From: Cololabis saira
Taxonomy: Eukaryota > Chordata > Actinopteri > Beloniformes > Belonidae
Assembly (NCBI RefSeq): GCF_033807715.1
Contig: NC_084599.1
Coordinates: forward strand, 32,340,160-32,404,159
Length of the DNA: 64,000 nt
Reading direction: 5' to 3'
Made by a program: the position numbers and the translations under genes. A model generated the notes under the pieces. It saw nothing but the letters and a program-made list of their open reading frames with translations, was not told the DNA's origin and made no database searches. This document shows, one piece after another, positions 35,390 to 49,012 of the stretch; within the stretch, counting starts at the first letter, position 1, and the number at the start of each line of letters is the position of its first letter.

Positions 35390-36153
35390 TAGGCCTGTGT
35401 TGAAAAGATCGATTCTCCGATTTTAAATCGATTCTCATATTCATTCCTAAAAATCGATTCATATGTCTAAAGATTGATTTAAAAAAAAAAAAAAAAAAAC
35501 ATTTTTTTTTTTCATTTGATCTTTATTCATCTTGAACAAAACAATAAAATAATATTTTTTTAAATATTTTTTTTCATTACATTACAACTTTTGGTACTTT
35601 TTTGTTTATGCCCAAAAAAGGAATATTCTGTTGGACACGAGAATAACTGGTGCCATGTTTTTGCCTTTAAATATGTTTAAAGGTATGAAAACATTCAAGT
35701 TTTCAGTTATAATTGCATAAATTGTTTATATTTCTTTGCTTTATATACTGTCTTGGGGTTACATTTGCATAAATGTTAAAAACCAAATTCTCATAAATGG
35801 GGAAAAAATAAAAGCGATTTCTTTCGTCCTCTGTTTGCTGCCCTGGATCTGTTTTTGTAATTCTGACCCACACGATGTTTCTGAAAACAGTTCTATCAGC
35901 ATTCTGGGAGCTGATTGGTCCTTACAGCATCATTAGCTGCAGTACTTGCTGTTGAATCTCAATATAATACTAGTATTAATATGTTGCATAACTAGACAGT
36001 CATATAATTCATGCAACAGCTGAAAAAACAGTTTTATTAACAGTAACCCAAATCAATATTGGATCGAATCGAATCAAAGCGTGATAATCGATTCTACATC
36101 TTAAGAATCGGAATCGAATCGATTCTTGATATTTGAATCGATCCCCAGCCCTA
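35390..36153. mobile_element. hAT-type MITE, 764 bp, TSD GTGTGTGG
   Basis: Left end TAGGCCTGTGTTGAAAAG, right end GGATCGATTC-type sequence in reverse complement behind TAGGGCTG; the exact 8-bp duplication GTGTGTGG is at 35382-35389 and 36154-36161. Both subterminal regions carry many AATCGATTC units. AT-rich core. Confidence 0.88.
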
Positions 36154-36496
36154 GTGTGTGGAATCGAACACAGAAAACATTTTTTTTATTTTTTGATGAC
36201 GTCTTCTTGTTGGATGGTGAAATGAGAGGACAAGCCAATGGAGACCTTGGTGTTATTTTCAACAATCTCTCTTAAATTTGCGAAGGCTCGGGAGCTTTGC
36301 CTTGACAAAAATACTGTTTTCCCACCTGTTCAAGCCTCAGAATATACATCGCCTCAGAAATTAGCATCCTGACAGGAACATGAAGTTATTTGATGCAGCT
36401 GCACGCTCCAGCGTATTCTTCATTCCTGTCACGATTGCTGCGCGGCTCTTCTTCCTTGCCTGTGAAATTGTCATCATTTTCACCCCTCACAATACA

Positions 36497-36725
36497 CCTG
36501 GGGCCTCATTTGTAAAACTCAGGGTCAATTTGGAATTGAAGCATGACTTAAGCGGAAAACCACGTCTAAGTGTTTATCTCAAAGGTGTGACGAAGTTGAG
36601 GCACGACATGAGAGTTCAGGGCTGGGTAAAGGGAGTGGACTGTGGTGTGTCAAGCGTCTGCGTCCAACCCTACGGTGAACTTAAAATGAGCTTTGTGAAC
36701 AATGTGAGGTGTGATTCATTATGAG
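36497..36725. mobile_element. Possible degraded GGGGCCTCATTT-type repeat
   Basis: CTGGGGCCTCATTTGTAAA resembles the left end of a common fish MITE as I remember it. The opposite end is not clear. The plus-strand 114-codon frame across it (36380-36724) is not recognised. Confidence 0.3.
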
Positions 36726-38206
36726 ACAAACACCGTTACATAAGGCCTTCCATTACCCCCCCACCCCCACCGTACATTTCTTTTAAATAACTGCCAAGCT
36801 TCTGTCTTTTGAACCGTCCGGGATATATCCTGCCTTTTTCTCATGTGACAGTTGATCAAAAAACGACTTCACCTAGAATTTCAACTCTGGAAAGGATGAA
36901 TTGGGTGGACGGATGGTTCTGTCTTTCTACTTGCTTGTCAAAGCCACTTTTTAGTCCACCACAGAATAATTCATACCTTCATTCTCCCCCTACCATCACT
37001 GCCATCTTTCTCCCCACAAAGATTTCATCCTGTCTTCAGGAATGGTGGCATCCTTTTAAGATAACCTGACACATATGAACTGAGGCTCCGTTGTGCCATA
37101 AACTGGACTCTTCAAAAGCTGGAGGAGGCTTTTTTTGCGCTCTGCATCTTTTTATGAATGGGGCGTGAGCTCAACAGATGTTAGAGCATCTCGGAGCGTG
37201 TTTTTTGATCATTCAGACCTCTGTCTCGCGGCTGCAGATTTATTGAGCTTGACTCCAAACTGGATTGAGACCCAATTTTGAACTTTTTGGCCTATTTGCT
37301 AATCACAAACTGATGACGGTTCATAATCACTCCGTCATCAATGCGTGCTTCAGATGTTTTTGCTTGAGTTTTTGGGTCTTGACATCACGTTACGGGGGGG
37401 TGAGTGATGGCGTCTCTGCATGAGCCACTTCTCCTCTCTGTCACATTGGAAAGGGCCCGCTCGTCAGTCTCCATGGAAGTGATAAATCTCAGGCCTCGTC
37501 TTTCTTGCCCGAGCGCCACCCTCTCTTGAGTTAGCATCTTTCTTTGCTTTATTATTCAGTCTGACTGATGCTGTTTTTGCGCTGCAGTTTCTCATTATGC
37601 CAGAGTGCAGACCACTCTCAAATTGAATTTAACGGTAAGTGAATCTCGGCCAAAGCAATGATGGAATCTCAGCTGTTGAACAGTTGCAGCGTGTTTTATT
37701 TTGTTTGGAGCAGGAGGGTGTGTTGCTCACTCCCTTATAGCCCTAGGAGAAATTACACCAAAACTCCCGAGTTCGTGAGTAATTTAAAGCAAGTGGGATT
37801 AAGAGATGTTTTTATTCACACAAACGTGACTACACTATGTACATTCTCAGACACAGGAGGTGAGACTCGGGTGTCTAGTTTCCACACGATGATGAGTCAG
37901 GAGGAGACAGTATGTGTCGACTGGGTGCCAAAATGTTGTCAGAGTGTCAGGAGGAGGCAGGAGGCCCCGAGGAGAAAGCCTGTCTATTGAACCTCTTGCA
38001 CCTACTTGTAATTTGTGCATGTCTTCGGCGGTGTGTCACTGCTCCATATTTTCGGTGTGTGCTGATGCTAGTAAACAGTTATGGTACATTTGATGGTCAA
38101 GAAGAGTTCCTGTAGTTCAGATCAAGCGTGGCGACGTGGAAGTAATGTAAGTGAAACGATGCGTGTTTGGTTTCTGCTGTACTTCCAGCAGAGCCCTCTT
38201 CAGGCT
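36726..38206. other. Intronic, nothing recognised
   Basis: No gene or repeat identified. An AP-1-type TGAGTCA occurs near 37,893. Confidence 0.5.
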
Positions 38207-38214
38207 GTACAGAT

Positions 38215-38992
38215 TAGGGGTGGGCAAAAATATCGATATGGCAATATATCGCGATACTTTTCCAGCCGATTCAATATCGATATTCAAAATTTGAATATCG
38301 ATTTTTATTTATTTTTTATTTTTTTATCCCCGATCTTTTTCCCATTATATCTCCCAGTGCTCCTACCTAAGTGACAGTCCTGGGCATTGCCACTCTCTAC
38401 CAACCCTGGGAGGGCCCTGCACTGAGCTCAGGTTTTATTTCACGTTGTATTTCATTTTATAATTTATTTTTTATATAACACAATTGCCTGTCCTTAAAAA
38501 ATGAAAAATAATGGACAAAGGTTTATTTATTTATGGATTTATATCTATACTGACTGATCACTGTGCCTGTCCTTGGTTTTAGTACCATCTTTCTTGTGTT
38601 TATTATCATTTGCCACATAATTAAAGCAACCTCATACTAAATTTAATGTTAATTTCATATGATGTAAATAATATGAAAAACATATACAAATATGTTGTAA
38701 CTTTAGCTTGTATAGTTATAATAAAACATTGTTTAGACTCAGTTTGTCCCATGAATTGTCACTATAATCTGATGAACGTGCAACTCGGATTTTAAGATCC
38801 ATCACTATCATCTGATGTACATATATACAACTTGGATTTTAAGATGTGTAATGCATTAAATTTTTCGGTGAACTATGTAGAATATAATAATCGGGATATC
38901 GCATAATCGGGATATCGCAATGTGTATCGTATCGTGGCTCAAGTATCGTGATGCGTATCGTATCGTGAGGTCCTTCCCAATACCCACCCCTA
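38215..38992. mobile_element. hAT-type MITE, 778 bp, TSD GTACAGAT
   Basis: Left end TAGGGGTGGGCAAAAATATC, right end ...CAATACCCACCCCTA; exact 8-bp duplication GTACAGAT at 38207-38214 and 38993-39000. Subterminal ATATCGATA / GTATCGTATCGTG arrays at both ends. Confidence 0.93.
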
Positions 38993-39000
38993 GTACAGAT

Positions 39001-42000
39001 TGCTCTAAAATGACAGAACAGAAAACAGAAAGAAATAGAGGTGACAGAAGAATGCCTGACTAATTTTATGTCATAGACGATAATAACTCAAACAACTACT
39101 TGTTGTAGTATGTTTTAGACATTTGTTTTCATGGCTTTGGTACTGCATTAGTGGCATCCTGTTGCAAACCTGCTGCTCTGACTTTTTGAGCTCTTTTACT
39201 AAACTAGATTTAAAAAAATCACTTTTCTTTATACAGTTTTGATTTCTAACTGCGCTGCATCAGGGATTTCTGATGACGATTCTGGTACTTTTTTTTTTAA
39301 ACATATGTTATGAAAAATAACCACAAGTTGTTTACTTGTGGTAATAATTCCTGGAGGAGGCGTTAAGGGTTTAGGGCAGGAACAGAACAGAGAGAAAGGA
39401 GGGAAAAACCTCTTCTTTCCGCTGGTCGTCATGGGGAATGTCTTTTGGCAAGTGAAAAAGCTGAGCTGTGGAGTACTGATGAGGACGCGGGGGGGCTGTT
39501 GGTGATTCAGAAGGTGTTTCCCTGAGACGTGCTCGCAGGAACATTATTTGGAACGTCAGTAGCTCAGTAGAGCGCGCTACAAACGTCACTCTCTCCCCGC
39601 ATACACCGCTGCAATTATTCCAACTTTCCAGCAGTCTGACAGGTTTTTATTTAAATTTGTAGTTTTATTTATTCAAAGTTATACTGGAACATATTTTCTC
39701 TTGGGGGCATTAATAAAGTGTAATTTAACTAGTTTACCACCAAGGTGGAGCAGACGGATGGCAGTAACGTCACTCTTGTCAGCTAAGAAACTGGACTACT
39801 GACGGTTAATCAGCAATTACAAAACGTGACATTTAAATGGGGAGGTAACAATTTCAGGGTAAGAAACAAATCCATCTTGCTTGTTTAAATAATTCAGACT
39901 GAAATTAATTCTGTTAGTTGAAGGGAGCATTGCAGACTGGCCCTATGCCTTTCTGACCACATAGTGCCCATCTTCTAATGGCTACTTTCTGAAGAATAAT
40001 GGTCCGTGTCGAAGAGCTCATTACGCCTCAGACTGGTTTGTGTAGCATAACGATGCCAAAGACAAGTGCGCTGGTTGGTAGCTTCTTCAAGAGCGTCAAA
40101 ACTGGAGACATTTTCCATAGTATCTCCCTTTACATACCGCAATAATGTGTAAATTGTGCAGATATGTCCCTGTACTCTGTGCATACACGCATGTGTTCAC
40201 GTGTGTGTGACAGGTACGAGGAAGATGAGCTGTGCAGGGCAGGAAGGCAAGTGCTGCCTCCCCCGCCTGCCCTGGGCTGTCACAGCGTGGTGTGATGTCC
40301 GCTCTCAGTCTGTTCTCACGCCAAGGATAACACTGAATACACACACTTATATTTTACTGTTCATGCTCCTCAATCACGCACAAAGCAGCCGCAGAGCGAG
40401 CAGAAACGAATCGTTGTCCAAGCAGTTTTCCAGATAATGGGCCGACAAAGGCTGATTGCTGGTTGCACCTTTTCAGGGCTGCACATTTGTGTGCACCCCC
40501 CCCCAACGAACTCCTGGGTTGGATGGACAAACGGTGAACTTTCAAAATGACACCCTGGATTCAGGAAGTTGTGACATTAGTTTGTATAATACATTTTTTT
40601 TGTATTTATTTGATCAAAAACAGAAAGTTCTAACTTCTATTGTGTGTTAGTGTAAAATAAAATGTACACCAACAGGTTTTTAAACAACTGAAACTAATAT
40701 TAAATACAGTAAATAAAAAAAAATCTTTATATGAGGTTGCTTCTTTATTGAAAATATAATTTCCTTTACTATACTTTACTTAAGTATACTAAACTATACT
40801 TTTGTGTCCTTTTGTTTACATCCGGTTAAATTTTGTTAAACCATATATTGATACAGGAGTCGTATTTTGATTGACAGCTGATATAGCTAATGGTTAACTT
40901 AGCTGTCTCCAGTTTAGCTTCTGAACGCCTAAGCGCCTTCTGAGCTGGACAAAGACCTAACAGAGGATAGTAGTTTCTATTTATAATAAGTCTTATTCTG
41001 CTGGTAAGAGATTAAGAGACTGCTGGGACTGGTTCTGGGTTGGTCTGGAACGGTTGGCTGGCAAAGCTAGTAGCCCGAATCTTTCCCGCCATCTTTGCTC
41101 CCACCTGAATGCTGCCCGCCAGAGCTAACCAGAGGACCACGGCTGGACTGTTTTTAGTTCATCACTTTTTTCGCAGCTGCACCCTTCGGTTGAACGACTT
41201 TGACCTTTAATAATTTTAAGGCCCCTTCGAAGTTGTCACATTTTAGCCAGCGATGAGTGCTGCTAGAGGTGAAACGAGAGCTAGCAGAGGTCCGCTCTGA
41301 TCCGCACTCACTCACTTTTGGATGTAATTTTCATAGCGACATTTGAAATGAAGATATTTGTACAGATGTGACCAGAATGATCGGTCGCTGATTCGTCCCA
41401 TAAGCAGCCATGTGCATACAAGATACAAGATTTTCCAAATACTACAATTTTTTAATTATTTAGCTATTTATTGGTTCTTTTTTTTTTAGGATATACTTTT
41501 TTTTTATAGCTTTTCATACTTTTGTGTATATTTTGTAAAAACTGTTGAGCGTGTGTATGTTTGCTGCTGCACAAGTGCATTTCTCCTCTGGGGGATCAAT
41601 AAGTTTATTCTATTCTATTCTATTCTATTCTATTCTACATTTTTATTTTCTGAAAAACCAGTCTTGGGACTGTCATCAACTTTTTTAAATGTGCCTCTTT
41701 GAAAAGAACAATAAATTGACATCTGACAGGTTTGTTTATAACCAATGGTATCTCCCTCTGTTGGCCATCAGAGAGAACTCTGCAGGGCGGTTTCCAGGTC
41801 GGGGCTACCTCCGTCTTTCGTATGCATTTGGGATGGTGGCCTTTCTGGCATTTTATCCTACGTGGGTCAGAAATCTGCCAACCCAGTAACACCCCACCTT
41901 CATTTCGAATCAAGCATGTAACATTGCTTGATTACAATGGAGGATCTTAGACGAGCATAGAAATATATCAAATGAGTAAAAGTCTGATTTAAACACATCT

Positions 42001-43650
42001 GATTAACTTTTCAAATCTCATATTTAAGGGAGAAACAAATGATGGGATCTAAAAAAAACAAATACAGCCACATATACATTTTAATTTCAGCTTTGGCGTA
42101 TCGTTGCTTGGGGTTTTCCACAACAGTCTAAATGATATTCACTAGACATTACTGTTCACTTGGTCAGCCATTGTAAGATTCACAGTCCTCCTGCTGAGAA
42201 AGCTCTGCTCATCCACACTTGTATTTCTTGGGATTGGTTCACTAATGAACGCCACACAGAAGGTCGACTTCACGCGTGTCCACACGTGCACACATGTATG
42301 GGGTCACATGTTCAAGCCCTTGAAAACCGTTACTTTTGGGGCGACTGCACAGCTGGCGTTGGTAATGTGAGACCGCTCTCCGTTGTGTAAGCGTGTTTGT
42401 TTAGTTTTGCAGCAAATGCATCTGTAAAGAGGTGAATCCTGGGGAGAAGCTCGGGAGGATACGCGGGCCTCAGAGGTGGAGCGGATGAAGTGTTTTGTTG
42501 GCAATGCATTTGGAAAAAAGACATCAACTGTGTTGGGAAATACTCTGGGGACTGCTTGGGGAGGTGGTGCAATAGACTTTTTTTTTCTCATTCATGTAGA
42601 GAATTCTTTGTTACTTTCCTTCTGGAAAGAATTTAACAATTTCACTCCTGTGTCACTCTTTGGCCAGATACTTCTTCAGCATTGTTTGATTCCGATGTCC
42701 TCTGTTCACATCTTTTGATGCCGGTCTATGTTCATCCAGTTTGCCTCCGTAGACCGTTAATACCAAAGTGGCCACAGCACTTATATCGTACGATGATTGA
42801 TAAAATGAGTTTGACTAGACTCAACTACTGGTCTTTACTGTACATGAAACCAGTAAAATCCCACGAGTCAGAAGCCGAAACCAGTGCAGGGACATCTGCC
42901 AGTGCATTTATTGATCCAGAATGCCGAAGCCTCTGGGAAGCTTGGTTTTTCTTCAGATGACTTCCCAACTAGATGTTGGTACAGGAAGTAAGAATAACTA
43001 ATTCTCAGTCAGCAGGGTCAATAGTGCTTGACTTTTTTTTGTTTTTAAACATTGCTGTGGTGCTGGTCCACACTTGGCAGCCCAGAGGGGTCAGCATTTG
43101 GAGTGAAAAGGGAAATCAACTCTGACAGAATGACAAGGTTCTCTGCTTCTTAGTGCCTACCATAAACTCATCTAATTGCTCCGGGGCTCCAAACCCACAA
43201 TAAGAAGTCATCCGGTGGGGCCCGGAGCAGTGGGAGGCTCGGGCAGACTTCCGGAAAATTGGACACAAAAAAGAAAGAAGAAAAAAGCTAACACACTGAG
43301 TAAACTTATAAGTTCATCTTTCACCAAACATAGCTTATTCCTTGTCCACGTGCTTGCACATTTATAGCTTTGATTGGCTAATTTGGCACATCTTTGCTTT
43401 AGCTGATGTTTGTAAAGAAAATAAGGAGCGTGTGTCTTCGTCATAATATCCGATTAGGGATAATGATATGGGGGGAAATGACACCAGAATTAATATTGGT
43501 TGGTCCAATTTCTCCCGAATCTCTCCCGAATCTGTCCAACTTCAGAGGAAACAGTCTTGGCAGGTGATCGCAGGTATGGGGCTGCGAGGTCAGGAGGAGA
43601 ACTGATGAACTGGAATTTGTTTGCCAGTGAAGGAGATGCCTTTAAGCTGG
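39001..43650. other. Intronic, mostly unassigned
   Basis: No gene recognised. One LINE-like tail (41540-41637) is listed separately. Several 60-95 codon open frames between 40,100 and 42,960 overlap on both strands and show no family motif. Confidence 0.45.
41540..41637 (+). mobile_element. LINE/SINE-type 3' tail ending in (TTCTA)n
   Basis: GCACAAGTGCATTTCTCC, then CTGGGGGATCAATAA and about six TTCTA units. The 'aatttctcc...gggatcaataaagt(a)ttctattc' end is a common fish retroposon tail. 5'-truncated; no coding part. Confidence 0.6.
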
Positions 43651-43658
43651 GTGGTGGA

Positions 43659-44387
43659 CAGAGGTGGCAAGTAACAAAGTACAAATACTTCGTTACCTTA
43701 CTTAAGTAGAATTTTTGGTTATCTATACTTCACTGGAGTAATTATTTTTCTATTTTATTTTTATTCTGTGACGACTTTTTACTTTTACTCCTTACATTTT
43801 CACGCAATTATCTCTACTTTTTACTCCTTACATTTTAAAAACAGCCTTGTTACTCTATTTCATTTTGGCCTCTAAAAACAACTATCCAGTTAAATTGCTC
43901 CATCCGGATAGAGTGAATTTGGTTGTGGTTGTTTCAGATGTTCTTGTCCAGTTTTGTTCTTACATCCGTTCCCTCAGATTCCTGCAACTAAACTTGGATG
44001 TACATTCCAATAAAGGTTAGGATAAATGATAACATGCCTCTGAAGTTTGACTTTTTGCACCATTACAATACTTATAGGCAACTAGTCATCATATCTCCTG
44101 CTCTCTGAAACACATGTTAATGCTCAATAGTACACATATATGGTTCTTTAATATGTTTGCATTATACTAAGATACATTCATTTTCAATGGCTTTTGTCCT
44201 TAATGGCTTTTTTCCCCCTTACATTACTTTTACTTTTATACTTTAAGTAGTTTTGAAACCAGTACTTTTATACTTTTACTTGAGTAAAACACTTGAGTTG
44301 ATACTTCAACTTCTACAGGAGTATTTTTAAACTCTAGTATCTATACTTCTACCTGAGTAATGAATGTGAATACTTTTGACACCTCTG
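43659..44387. mobile_element. hAT-type MITE, 729 bp, TSD GTGGTGGA
   Basis: Ends CAGAGGTGGCAAGTAAC and ...TTGACACCTCTG; exact duplication GTGGTGGA at 43651-43658 and 44388-44395. Interior rich in TACTTTTACT repeats; a different family from the CAGAGGTGGGTA elements despite similar ends. Confidence 0.92.
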
Positions 44388-44395
44388 GTGGTGGA

Positions 44396-47300
44396 TGGTA
44401 TCAGCACGTCTCCAGGAAGCTTGATGTTATACAGTCATGCAGCAGCCCTAACTGATTGGAAGTTCACTTATTCCAGCTAGCATAGTAGATTTAATTTGAT
44501 TTTGGATTAGCAAAAGCCTGCACTTGATAATTTGAGAAGACCTAAAGCTGTAAGGGACAGCCCCAATCGTTTGGTCCCGACAGCAGTCCATAACCCAGAG
44601 GTGTTGAAGTCAAAGTGCTACAGAATGTGGGTTTGAATTGGCTCGTTGAATATGCAAAGCAATCCTTGGAAAGTACCTGATCATGAAAGCAGCATAGGTG
44701 GCTTAAAGAAATCTCATTTTACTTTGAAGGAATAAAGCCGCCATCATTGAAGTGTGAATGAACTTTGTCAGGGGCACTGATGCAACTTGGTACCATCTCA
44801 GAGACTGAGTTTGGCTAAAATTCTTCTAAATCCCTTTAATCATTTAATTGTATTAGGCACTACATGCAAATCCCCTCCATACAGAAGTAGAACAAAGCAG
44901 TTTTACCGTGTTAAAATATTACTTTCAGTTTGATTAATAGAATATTGGATTAAGTCTCACATGAACAACGATGAAACTCACTCTCAGAGATACAGGGAAC
45001 ATCATGACAGAAGCGACCACTTGACTCAAAAAAGTAAATGTTAAGTAGCTGACGTGTCAGAAACTTAACCGCCACACCTGTACGGTAACCTTCTGAGCTC
45101 AAGTCTGCGAATGTTTTTCTGTATTTGATGTTTTTCTCCTGTATTTTAGTGTTTTTCTCCTGTATTTTAGTGTTTTCTCAGTATTTTAGTGATTTAGTTT
45201 TTTGCTCCAGAAGAGCTCTTTCATGGTTAGGACTTCCTACCGACATCACCTGTTTTTTCACTTCCTCGTTGGCTATAATTTACAGATTTTGCAGACCTGA
45301 CATGCAAAAATGTATTTATATTCACAAGTTGACATAAAAAAAAGGAGAAATATCTTGGGCTCATACTTTCTGAGGGAAAAAAAAATCCAAGTAAATTTCT
45401 GAGTCGCTGAATTATTATTTTTTTATATCGTTCCAGCTTTTTCTTATCAGTAAATTAAATTATTATTAGGTCAGTCTTGATTTAAGTTGAACACAAGGAT
45501 TTGCCTCCACAATTATTCCCCAGTGTATCAAGATCATCATTAATTAATTGGTGTCCTCGTATTACCTGTTTTCTGTCCAAATGTACAAACCCCACAAGTA
45601 TTTAGTTCCCTTAATAGAGCAAAGAAAAATATTTTCAACCAGCCAATGAAAACTCTTTACTTACTCTTTGGCAGTACGTACAAATATTTTGTGTGTGAAG
45701 TTAGATGGGCAGTTATCTCTGTGGATGAGAGAGATCTAAAGTTGGATCACGCTCACTCACTTTTAAAGATAAAAAGCCTCACGTGAATGCAGGAAATTTA
45801 ATGACCCTTAAAGTGGTTATGATTCACAAAGCCTGAAGCCAAGTGAGCTGTGAGAGCGCCAAATTACGCTTGTGATATTTTAAGCCGGGGTGTCACCTTA
45901 TCAGAGCGTTACGAATTCCCCGCAGAGGCCTGTCGAGACTGAGTGGTGGCCGTGAAGCCAGGGTCATTGCATCAGACCTATTAGGAAGAATTTGCCATCC
46001 TTTCTTCACATTTAATTGGCCCATTTCCCTTTTTTGCTCCAACTGCTGCGCAGGTTGAAACACGGGAACCGCTGGGTAGTCTAAATTTAAAATCACACTG
46101 TTGCCCCTTTGTGGAAATAGTCTAAATTCTCCAGCAAAATTTATTTGACAGTGCCAAGATAATTACATAATTTTGGCAGATCCATAGCAATAATTGTGCT
46201 CCGGTGGACGTGTCAGACCCTGTTAAAGAGGAGGTATTTTTGAAATGGATGGCATCTGTTGCAGTCATTGCCGAGTATAAAAGTCAAGCCCTGCTGCAAA
46301 ATCCATCTATTTAAGATTGAACATTGAGAGATATTTCAGAAATGGTTGTCTCAAGTAATCCATCACCTTATACTGTGAAGTGTGCTTCAAGGAAGAACAG
46401 CATGTGATGGAGAGGAAAGTGCAGGTCATGTTTTGGGTCCTTTTTTTTTTTTTTGGCTGAGAAAATGTGGACAAACTGTAAAAAGAGACTCGGTCTGAGA
46501 GCGGCGCAGCAGCAGCTGCAGCCGCAAACACTGAGCGGTAATTCAATAATGCAACGGTAAATCTATTCTATCCCACAATTAGAGGGCTTGTCTTAGTGAG
46601 GGGGTTTGCAGTGCAGCTCAAACCAGACTATATCTACAGATACCTGGCAAAAGAGAACAAACCTGAGCCCTTGAGCGTTCAGCTAGCATGTTTGTTGCAC
46701 TTCTGTTCCACCTTGGGAGGCAAGTTAACCGAGAACCGATGTGCCGCCTCGGTACAGAGGGAACAGGGTGGCTTTTTTCTGTTTCTTTTTGCGTAATATG
46801 GTGCAACCTCTGTGTGAGAAGGGCCTCTGTTCTTCCCTCTGGGAGGCATTCTGCTGGTATAATTTAGGCCTTTTTGCTTCATTAAAGAGAATAGTGAATG
46901 CAAGTGATGAAACAAATTCACCATATCTCAACCTTCCCAAACATCTGCAGGAGATTTTGGGCTGACGTCAAAGAAAGCCTACTATCACGATCAACACAGC
47001 ACATGGGAGTTTATCTTTAGGGTACGATAGTGCGTCTGTACCCGATCCGGCATGAGCTTTGAGGGGTGTTTGTACATCTAGGGGTACACTGCAAAACAGA
47101 TGGGAAAAGCTAATTAATGTGCGTTACTGGTACCAGTTTGCACAAATGTTGTGTCTAACGTCACCATGGTTACATAATACAATGTTACCTTCCATATTGG
47201 CACATCTGTGTAGCTTTTTTTAGATTTGTGAAACACTGAGGCTCGACTTTATCTTTTTTATAAACACATGACCATTGAAGCCAATGTGGCCGTGCAGAAA

Positions 47301-48795
47301 GACCATAAAAAAAAAAAAAACCTGAGACAATTTGACATTCTGTCCTTGGAAACTGTTGGGGGTGCAGTTGTCTCAGTCCGTTTGACTGGACGCTTCATAG
47401 TTTGGAAACTTCTGGTGTAGACTATACAAACGTTCCTGACAGAAGCGGTCTGGAAGGAAGTTCTGGAAGCGTGCCGAGCTCCAGCCCATGACTCATTCTC
47501 TTCACATGTCCGATTGGTTTGAGAATCCCGAACGCGCGGCAGAAACAATCCGAGGGGGCCGAACAATGTGACACAAATGCACCCAGAGCCAGACGAATAC
47601 ATGGGCACAATTAGATAAGAAACCAATCCAAGGACAACAGACGCTTTCGGGAGCTTGTTCCATTTACTTAAAATATAAATCCATACACACAGACATCCCT
47701 TCCAGACACATACAGGTCGACGTGTCCTCACGTGCAGCCGTTTGTTTCCTCTTGGCTGAAAGTGGCATTCATTGTCCAGCCATAACAAACAGAGTTCCTT
47801 CTCTCTGCTGGGGGATGTTATTGATTGACCTTTATTTGTCGCTAGTCATGTCAGGTTAGCTGCTGCCGCTGTCGCTCCGCGTGCAAACGTGGTTGGATTT
47901 TACATGCTATCCGCTCTGCACGTCCACAGAGCGACGGAACGAATGGCTGGCACGCAGAGATTTGCACAGAAGCAGCACCAGCACAAGCTGATCCTCTGCT
48001 GCAGAATTCATCCGGCTCATTAACTCTCGCTGCAGAACAACAGCAGCTTCAGAGTTAATCTGCATCTGCTTCTCATTTAAATGTCTGCTAGAGTTAAGGA
48101 GTAAAAATAAAAACAAAAATCAAACAGATATTTCGGTGGCTTTTGTGATAAATGTTATATTGTGGCTCGTTCCCGAATGGAAATGAATCAATACTGTACC
48201 ACACTTTACGGTGTCGATAATAATCAGATCGTTATCTATTATGTAATTACATATCAACCCTGAAGTGAAGTCCATGACATTCTCCGTCATATATATATAT
48301 AAAGGCTCTCAGTGTAACACTGACGTTTCGGGACCTGGATTAGCCAATCAGCTTGTTCGATTGTCCGACATGTTGCAGAGATCTTTTTATGGTGTCTTTT
48401 CTGTGTCGCCTCAGTGGCCTTGCAGGGATGAACACATTCTGAGAAGGATGAAGCGTCTCAGCCAGCAGGCTGCACAAACCCGCAGCTGGGTCCAGTTATT
48501 TAAACAGACATATTTTGTTTATGCATCATTTTAAACATCTGACTGCATTTGATTCATTTGCTGTCCATCTTAAATCATGAAGCAAAGCGACAAATTCCAC
48601 ATTTGGACAACACACTGACAATAAAGTTTGGCTCTTTGAAATGTTGCATTTGATATCTTAGTACATTGTCAGATTTTGGCTCAAAGGACAATACATTTTC
48701 CTGGAAGTGTATGACTATAGCTGACTCTGACAGTATATAGTCAGTAATATATTGTCTTATGATGAAATATCTTAGATGAACTTTGTTCTGGATGC
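44396..48795. other. Intronic, mostly unassigned
   Basis: No gene recognised. The minus-strand 176-codon frame at 47258-47788 is the longest in the window, but it includes a homopolymer-encoded FFFF stretch, lacks motifs and has no splice support. A minisatellite (45127-45192) is listed separately. Confidence 0.45.
45127..45192 (+). repeat. Short minisatellite, about three units of 20-23 bp
   Basis: Imperfect tandem copies of TGTTTTTCTCCTGTATTTTAG. Confidence 0.8.
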
Positions 48796-49012
48796 AGTGA
48801 TAGGCAATCTTCATCCTCAAGGGTGGTTTTCCTGGATATTTATGATGTTTCCCTGCTTTAACACACCTGACTCTAATAAATGGATCATCATCATCTAGTC
48901 TTCAAGGTACGCAAGTCTCAATGATCCAATTATTTGTATCGGGGTGTGTTAATGCTGGGAAACATCTAAAACATGCAGGACAGCGGCCCTCGATGATGGG
49001 AACTGCCCAGCC
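48796..49012. mobile_element. Degraded MITE related to the 28,111 hAT family
   Basis: Contains TGTTTCCCTGCTTTAACACACCTGA-like sequence (GATGTTTCCCTGC, ACACACCTGACTCTAAT) and, in the other half, AAACATCTAAAACATGCAGGAC, matching the inner parts of the 28111-29091 outer element. Its ends are too decayed to place a duplication. Confidence 0.6.

Noticed and set aside
47258..47788. Longest open frame in the window (176 codons, minus)
   Set aside because: No recognisable motif, a homopolymer-derived FFFF stretch, overlapping alternative frames and no splice or promoter context.
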